Positions 6,802 to 10,561 of a DNA stretch of 10,561 nucleotides are shown piece by piece. A program made the translations under genes and the position numbers. The notes below the pieces were generated by a model. It saw only the letters and a program-made list of their open reading frames with translations. It was not told the DNA's origin and did not search any database. Within the stretch, counting starts at the first letter, position 1. Every line of letters starts with the position of its first letter. The stretch comes from Campylobacteraceae bacterium (GTDB lineage Bacteria > Campylobacterota > Campylobacteria > Campylobacterales > Sulfurovaceae), in contig JALUKJ010000209.1 of assembly GCA_027056615.1 (NCBI GenBank), positions 1 through 10,561 on the forward strand. The letters run 5' to 3'.

Positions 6802-8124
6802 ATGTCATTTAAGGAACTTAATTTAAGCTCTAAACTTCTAAATACCCTAGAGCAATTAAACTATACAATCCCAACTGAAATTCAGAAAAAAGCCATACCT
6901 TTAATAATTCAAAAAAGAGACATATTGGCTACCTCTCAAACAGGTACAGGAAAAACAGCTACTTTTGTTCTGCCTATGTTAGAAAATATAGAAGAGGAAA
7001 AATCAAAAAGAGTTGGAGATGAACGCTATAAAATCAAAGCACTTATTTTAGCACCTACACGTGAACTTGTTATTCAAATTCAACAAAAAATTGAAATTTA
7101 TGGAGAAAACTTTACTCATAAATCTGTAGCACTCTATGGTGGAATTAAATTGGGTTCACAAGTATCTGCCATTCGTGCAGGAGCTAACATTGCTGTAGGA
7201 ACAACAGCTCGTGTTCGAGACCATATTAGAAACAAGTCATTAAATCTTTCAGAATTGGAGATAATAGTTCTTGATGAGGCTGATAAAATGTTAGAGATGG
7301 GATTTGTAGATGACATTCGAGCTATTATGGCACAACTTCCTACACAACGACACTCATTAATGTTTTCAGCCACCTTTGCTAAACCCATTATGAGTTTGGC
7401 AAAATCTTTTTTAAAAAATCCTATTATAGTAGAGATTGACAAAGAGAATTTATCAACGAAGCAAGTAAAACAAGTGGTACATTATGTTAATGAAGAGGAG
7501 AAAATTCTTTTACTCTCTCATCTTATTAAAAATAACAATTGGAATCAAGTGCTTATTTTTACCAATACAAAAGTACAAGCCGATAAAATTGTCGAACAGT
7601 TAAAAACTGAAAAGCTTACAGCAAAAGCCATTCATGGAGACAAAAGCCAAGGTATGAGAATGGAAGCACTTAAAGCCTTTAAAGAGAAAACTATTCAAGT
7701 ACTTGTCGCTACAGATGTAGCAGGGCGTGGTATTGATATTATTGAACTACCTCATGTTATTAACTTTGAACTACCTCTAAACAATGAAGATTATATTCAC
7801 CGAATAGGACGTACAGGACGAGCAGGAAAAGAAGGTGAAGCTCTATCACTTATCTGTGAAAAAGAGTTACCTCAATTAAAAGAGATTGAAAATTTAATTA
7901 ACAAAAAACTAGAAGCCATAGAAACAGAAGGTTTTAAGTTTACACCACATATCACACTCAGTAATAGGAAAATCAAACAAAAGAAAAAAAATAAAGGTGT
8001 AAACTTAAAGTTAGCAAAGGAACTAGCTGAAAAAATGATGGGAAGTGATAAATCTGACAAAAAAGGTACACAAAAAACAAAAAAAGTAGTAGCTAGAAAA
8101 TCTACAAATAAGAGACACTTTTAA
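6802..8124 (+). CDS. DEAD-box ATP-dependent RNA helicase (RhlE type)
   Basis: The protein unwinds or remodels RNA using ATP, probably in ribosome assembly or RNA decay. The 440 residues contain the full motif set in order: Q-motif region (3-33), Walker A ATSQTGTGKT (43-52), PTREL (85-89), DEAD (158-161), SAT (189-191), LIFTNTK (251-257), ATDVAGRGID (303-312) and HRIGRTGR (333-340). A lysine-rich tail (about 388-440) follows and probably adds non-specific RNA binding. Motif Ib, normally TPGR, reads TTAR (134-137). The ATG has GGAAAGG 5 bases upstream. It is divergent from the flavoprotein operon and appears to be transcribed alone. RhlE is the closest classical name by architecture, but no symbol is assigned without a phylogeny. 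Confidence 0.94.
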   Translation: MSFKELNLSSKLLNTLEQLNYTIPTEIQKKAIPLIIQKRDILATSQTGTGKTATFVLPMLENIEEEKSKRVGDERYKIKALILAPTRELVIQIQQKIEIYGENFTHKSVALYGGIKLGSQVSAIRAGANIAVGTTARVRDHIRNKSLNLSELEIIVLDEADKMLEMGFVDDIRAIMAQLPTQRHSLMFSATFAKPIMSLAKSFLKNPIIVEIDKENLSTKQVKQVVHYVNEEEKILLLSHLIKNNNWNQVLIFTNTKVQADKIVEQLKTEKLTAKAIHGDKSQGMRMEALKAFKEKTIQVLVATDVAGRGIDIIELPHVINFELPLNNEDYIHRIGRTGRAGKEGEALSLICEKELPQLKEIENLINKKLEAIETEGFKFTPHITLSNRKIKQKKKNKGVNLKLAKELAEKMMGSDKSDKKGTQKTKKVVARKSTNKRHF

Positions 8125-8148
8125 TTTTTATAAAAAAAACAAATATTT

Positions 8149-8171
8149 CTCTTTTAATTAAGAGTTATTTT
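8149..8171 (+). terminator. Weak possible terminator after the helicase gene
   Basis: CTCTT (8149-8153) can pair with AAGAG (8160-8164) around six bases, followed by TTATTTT. The 5-bp stem is short and AT-rich, so this is only a weak candidate. Confidence 0.3.
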
Positions 8172-8183
8172 ATCTTATTTAGA

Positions 8184-8330
8184 TATACTTCTTCCATATC
8201 TTAAGTAGTTGAATTTTTGATAATTTTCTTCCTCCTTTTAAATTGAGAATTCATTTCCTCCTTTATCTAGTATTTCTCCTTTGTAACTTAAATACTAACT
8301 CACTACTTAAGATTAAATCTCCTTTTTATC
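8184..8330 (+). other. CU-rich spacer with four CTCCTTT repeats inside a 12-bp inverted repeat; possible small RNA
   Basis: The helicase-rodA gap is 242 bp. Within it CTCCTTT occurs at 8232, 8258, 8276 and 8319, the first two as TTCCTCCTTT. A perfect 12-bp inverted repeat (8198-8209 with 8302-8313) encloses three of the four. TATACT at 8184-8189 could be a -10 box with a start near 8196, just at the left arm, and a T-run lies at 8323-8327. These parts could make an RNA of about 130 nt closed by a terminal stem with CCUCC-containing loops, but they may equally be chance in low-complexity DNA. Confidence 0.3.
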
Positions 8331-8340
8331 ATTTCATTTG

Positions 8341-8346
8341 TATAAT
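8341..8346 (+). promoter_or_regulatory. rodA: -10 box of the rodA promoter
   Basis: A perfect TATAAT in TTTGTATAATACAT lies 20 bases before the rodA ATG. The start would be near 8353, giving a leader of only about 14 bases. No -35 is seen. Confidence 0.55.
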
Positions 8347-8366
8347 ACATAAAAAAGTGACCATAT

Positions 8367-9503
8367 ATGAGAAATAGGTTTCAATTCGATAGACGTATAC
8401 TTCAACAGATAAATTTTTTACTTATTTTACAGCTTATTCCTCTCTTTGCTATCTCGTCATATCTAGTTTATGAAATTAATTTACACCTTTTTCAAAAACA
8501 GATGCTCTACTATGCAATTTCAGCTATTGCTTTTTTTGTTGCATTTTTAATTCCTTGGCGAAAATACCAATGGCTTATTCCCTTAACTTACTGGATTAAT
8601 CTTGGACTACTTTTAAGTGTTGAACTTTTTGGTAAAAAGATTTTAGGTGCTAGACGATGGATTGAAATTCCTGGTCTTGGAATAACTTTACAACCTTCAG
8701 AATTTATTAAAATTACTGTTTTATTAATGTTAGCATATATTATCTCTCGTAATCCACCTCCAAAAGATGGATATGGATGGAAAATGTTTGGAAAACTTGT
8801 AGCTTATGTATTAATTCCATTTTTACTTATTGCAAAAGAGCCTGACTTAGGAACAGGACTTATCCTATTGCTAACAGGAGTTGGAGTACTTTTTATTGTT
8901 GGTATTCAAGCACGTATATGGATTATACTTCTAATTATTCTTGGTGTTTCAGCTCCACCACTCTACACTTATGGACTAAAGCCATATCAAAAACAGCGTA
9001 TTGCAAATTTTCTTGGTGAACCTAGTTATCATGTACAGCAATCAATGATTGCTATTGGTTCAGGTGGAATGGATGGACAAAAAAAAGAGGAAGCAACGCA
9101 GACCCAACTTAAGTTTTTACCTGTCTCCTCTACAGACTTTATTTTTGCCTATCTAGGTGAACGTTTTGGTTTTACAGGAATGATGACCACCATTGGACTC
9201 TATATTTTTCTGATACTACATCTAATCTCTATATCAATGAAAAATATAAAAGACCACTATGTACAAGTTTTCGCTGCAGGAATTGCATTTCTCTTTTTTA
9301 TCTCCATGATTGTTAATATCTTTATGACCATTGGTCTAGCTCCTGTAGTAGGGCTACCACTACCAATGTTCTCTCATGGAGGAACCTCATTTATAATTTT
9401 TTCTATTCTTTTTGGAATTTTAGAGAATTTACTTGCATTTCGATTCTATTTTATGTATAATTCTGACTCCAAAATAACGATGATGCCTAAAAAAGCTCAT
9501 TAA
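8367..9503 (+). CDS. rodA: RodA, SEDS-family peptidoglycan glycosyltransferase
   Basis: RodA is a multi-pass inner-membrane enzyme that polymerises lipid II into glycan strands for lateral wall growth, working with a class B penicillin-binding protein and the MreBCD system. The 378 residues show about ten hydrophobic segments. SEDS motifs are present: RRWIEIPGLGITLQPSEF (96-113), KEPDLGTG (157-164), GSGGMDG (231-237), TQTQLKFLP (244-252), STDFIFAYLGE (255-265, whose D257 corresponds to the catalytic aspartate region) and GLPLPMFSHGGTSF (329-342). The usual H-T-D-F reads S-T-D-F here. Family length is normal. FtsW is less likely because of the short N-terminus and RodA-like loops. The ATG has only a weak AGTGA ribosome binding site. 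tRNA-Met follows 18 bp later. Confidence 0.92.
   Translation: MRNRFQFDRRILQQINFLLILQLIPLFAISSYLVYEINLHLFQKQMLYYAISAIAFFVAFLIPWRKYQWLIPLTYWINLGLLLSVELFGKKILGARRWIEIPGLGITLQPSEFIKITVLLMLAYIISRNPPPKDGYGWKMFGKLVAYVLIPFLLIAKEPDLGTGLILLLTGVGVLFIVGIQARIWIILLIILGVSAPPLYTYGLKPYQKQRIANFLGEPSYHVQQSMIAIGSGGMDGQKKEEATQTQLKFLPVSSTDFIFAYLGERFGFTGMMTTIGLYIFLILHLISISMKNIKDHYVQVFAAGIAFLFFISMIVNIFMTIGLAPVVGLPLPMFSHGGTSFIIFSILFGILENLLAFRFYFMYNSDSKITMMPKKAH
9433..9461 (+). promoter_or_regulatory. Candidate tRNA-Met promoter inside the 3' end of rodA
   Basis: TTGCAT (9433-9438, half match to -35) and a perfect TATAAT (9456-9461) are separated by 17 bases. They lie within the last codons of rodA, with the tRNA starting 60 bases after the -10. 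The tRNA could also be transcribed through from rodA. Confidence 0.4.
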
Positions 9504-9521
9504 TTCTTATTTTGCTCTAAC

Positions 9522-9598
9522 GGGTCGGTAGCTCAGTTGGTTAGAGCACTCGGCTCATAACCGAGTGGTCGAGAGTTCGAGTCTCTCCCGACCCACCA
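9522..9598 (+). tRNA. tRNA with CAU anticodon, probably elongator tRNA-Met
   Basis: This is a 77-nt cloverleaf: acceptor GGGTCGG/CCGACCC, D-arm GCTC/GAGC, anticodon stem CTCGG/CCGAG around CTCATAA (CAT), T-arm GAGAG-TTCGAGT-CTCTC, discriminator A, and an encoded CCA. It is not an initiator, because the first acceptor pair is G-C and the three-G-C anticodon stem of fMet is absent. A tRNA-Ile2 read through lysidine also has CAT. The U4-A69 pair resembles elongator Met more than E. coli Ile2, but this is not decisive. Confidence 0.92.
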
Positions 9599-9728
9599 CT
9601 TCTTAATTAATCATTAGATTAATAATATCTACTACTGCTTTTTAGCACTTTATTTGACTCTCTATATTTTATTGCATATGCTTTTTTAGTTTTAGTAACC
9701 CTACGTTTAATTATTTGTTTTCTTTCGC

Positions 9729-9734
9729 TATAAT
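9729..9734 (+). promoter_or_regulatory. thrC: Candidate -10 box of the thrC promoter
   Basis: TATAAT in TCGCTATAATTCC would start transcription near 9741, 20 bases before the ATG. A second possibility upstream is TTGACT (9654-9659), a 17-base spacer, then TATGCT (9677-9682). I see no attenuator-type leader peptide. Confidence 0.5.
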
Positions 9735-9760
9735 TCCACATATTTTTTATAGGATTTTTT

Positions 9761-10561
9761 ATGCAATTCATAGAGACACGTGGTAATGATGGTGTTAAGC
9801 CAAATAAAGTGAGTTTTTCAGAGGCTATTTTAAGCCCAAGTGCTAGTTTTGGTGGGATTTATGTACCTGAATTTTTACCTGTTTTTGACACAGAGTTTTT
9901 AACTTCTCATCTTGACTCTCATTATAAAGATTTAGCATTGGCTGTACTTCAAGGTTTTGATATTGATATAGATGAGGCTACACTAAAAGAGGCTCTATCT
10001 CGTTATGATGCTTTTGATGACCCTTCCAATCCTGTTCCTCTTTCTAAAATAGAAGATGACTGTTTTGTCTCTGAACTCTACCATGGACCAACTCGTGCGT
10101 TTAAAGATATGGCACTACAACCTTTTGGTTATGTTTTAGCAAAAGAGGCTCAAAAGAGAGGTGAAAACTACCTTATTATGGCTGCAACTTCGGGCGATAC
10201 AGGTCCAGCTACCTTGGAGACATTTAAAAATCAACCAAATATTAAAGTAGCTTGTCTCTACCCAGATGGGGGAACTTCTGATGTTCAGCGTCTTCAAATG
10301 GTCACAGAAGAGGCAGAGAACCTAAAAGTTATTGGTGTTCACGGAAACTTTGATGACACTCAAAATACCCTAAAAGCACTTCTTGCCTCAGAGGAGTTCA
10401 AAGAGGAGTTAGCAAGTAGAGACATTAAACTCTCAGCTGCAAACTCTGTTAACTTTGGACGTATTATTTTTCAGACTATCTATCATATTCACTCCTATTT
10501 AGAATTGGTAAGAATGGGTGAGATTGAAATGGGTGAAAAGGTCTACTTGGTAGTACCATCA
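9761..10561 (+). CDS. thrC: Threonine synthase, 5' part (runs off the window)
   Basis: ThrC converts O-phosphohomoserine to threonine using pyridoxal phosphate, the last step of threonine synthesis. The 267 codons present are open to the window end. The N-terminus MQFIETRGND fits the family. ELYHGPTRAFKDMALQ (105-120) holds the PLP-binding lysine K115, and ATSGDTGPA (142-150) is the conserved glycine-rich PLP segment; GGTSDVQRLQM (170-180), HGNFDDTQ (194-201) and NSVNFGRI (228-235) follow. This corresponds to the longer, bacterial/yeast-type ThrC with an N-terminal extension. The ATG has an AGGA site 6 bases upstream. It is preceded by the CAU tRNA and by 162 bp of AT-rich spacer with its own promoter. 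About 40 percent of the usual length is missing on the right. Confidence 0.95.
   Translation, partial: MQFIETRGNDGVKPNKVSFSEAILSPSASFGGIYVPEFLPVFDTEFLTSHLDSHYKDLALAVLQGFDIDIDEATLKEALSRYDAFDDPSNPVPLSKIEDDCFVSELYHGPTRAFKDMALQPFGYVLAKEAQKRGENYLIMAATSGDTGPATLETFKNQPNIKVACLYPDGGTSDVQRLQMVTEEAENLKVIGVHGNFDDTQNTLKALLASEEFKEELASRDIKLSAANSVNFGRIIFQTIYHIHSYLELVRMGEIEMGEKVYLVVPS

Noticed and set aside
8201..8254. 17-codon minus-strand ORF (MNSQFKRRKKIIKNSTT) preceded by AAAGGAGG
   Set aside because: The GGAGG is only two bases from the ATG, too close for normal initiation, and the ORF is made from the purine-rich complement of the CTCCTTT repeats.
8205..8306. GTAG...CTAC ends in the helicase-rodA spacer as a further REPIN
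   Set aside because: No hairpin lies next to either tetranucleotide and the arms do not resemble the REPIN at 1604-1747; GTAG/CTAC simply falls inside the 12-bp inverted repeat.
9607..9622. TTAATC/GATTAA hairpin after the CAU tRNA as a terminator
   Set aside because: It is a short all-AT-type stem without a following T-run; not convincing as an intrinsic terminator.

Overview
The window looks like chromosomal DNA of a Campylobacterota (Epsilonproteobacteria) member, probably a free-living Sulfurovum/Sulfurimonas-type organism. Three things suggest this: strongly AT-rich DNA, a pyrH-rpoZ order as in Campylobacter relatives, and sigma70-type -10 boxes (TATAAT-like) mostly without a good -35. 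This is inference from sequence alone. Most of the content is housekeeping. I do not see a defence system, a CRISPR array, a prophage or an intact transposase.

Layout. At the left edge, on the minus strand, pyrH (UMP kinase) runs into the 5' end of rpoZ (RNA polymerase omega). The divergent apt (adenine salvage) is read to the right. Between apt and two identical tandem tRNA-Asn genes on the minus strand lies a 418-bp convergent intergenic region. It holds a REPIN-like element: two perfect 29-bp inverted arms, each a GTAG-plus-hairpin REP unit. A second, degenerate inverted-repeat pair surrounds it.

From 6700 down to 2211 a four-gene minus-strand operon is read: a FAD/NAD(P) oxidoreductase, an HD-family phosphohydrolase-like protein, an M3 oligopeptidase, and a COG0731 (TYW1-like) radical SAM protein. 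It ends in an 11-bp-stem hairpin. The -35 box of a near-perfect promoter for the tRNA-Asn pair is embedded in that same hairpin.

To the right on the plus strand are a RhlE-type DEAD-box RNA helicase, a 242-bp spacer with repeated CTCCTTT motifs framed by a 12-bp inverted repeat, rodA (SEDS peptidoglycan polymerase), a CAU-anticodon tRNA (probably elongator Met), and thrC (threonine synthase), which is cut by the window end.

Functionally the genes cover nucleotide metabolism (pyrH, apt), transcription and RNA handling (rpoZ, helicase, three tRNAs), protein turnover (M3 peptidase), cell-wall elongation (rodA) and amino-acid synthesis (thrC). The most interesting points are the REPIN with its surrounding older repeat, the terminator/promoter overlap at 2162-2199, and the CU-rich spacer at 8190-8330 as a possible small RNA.
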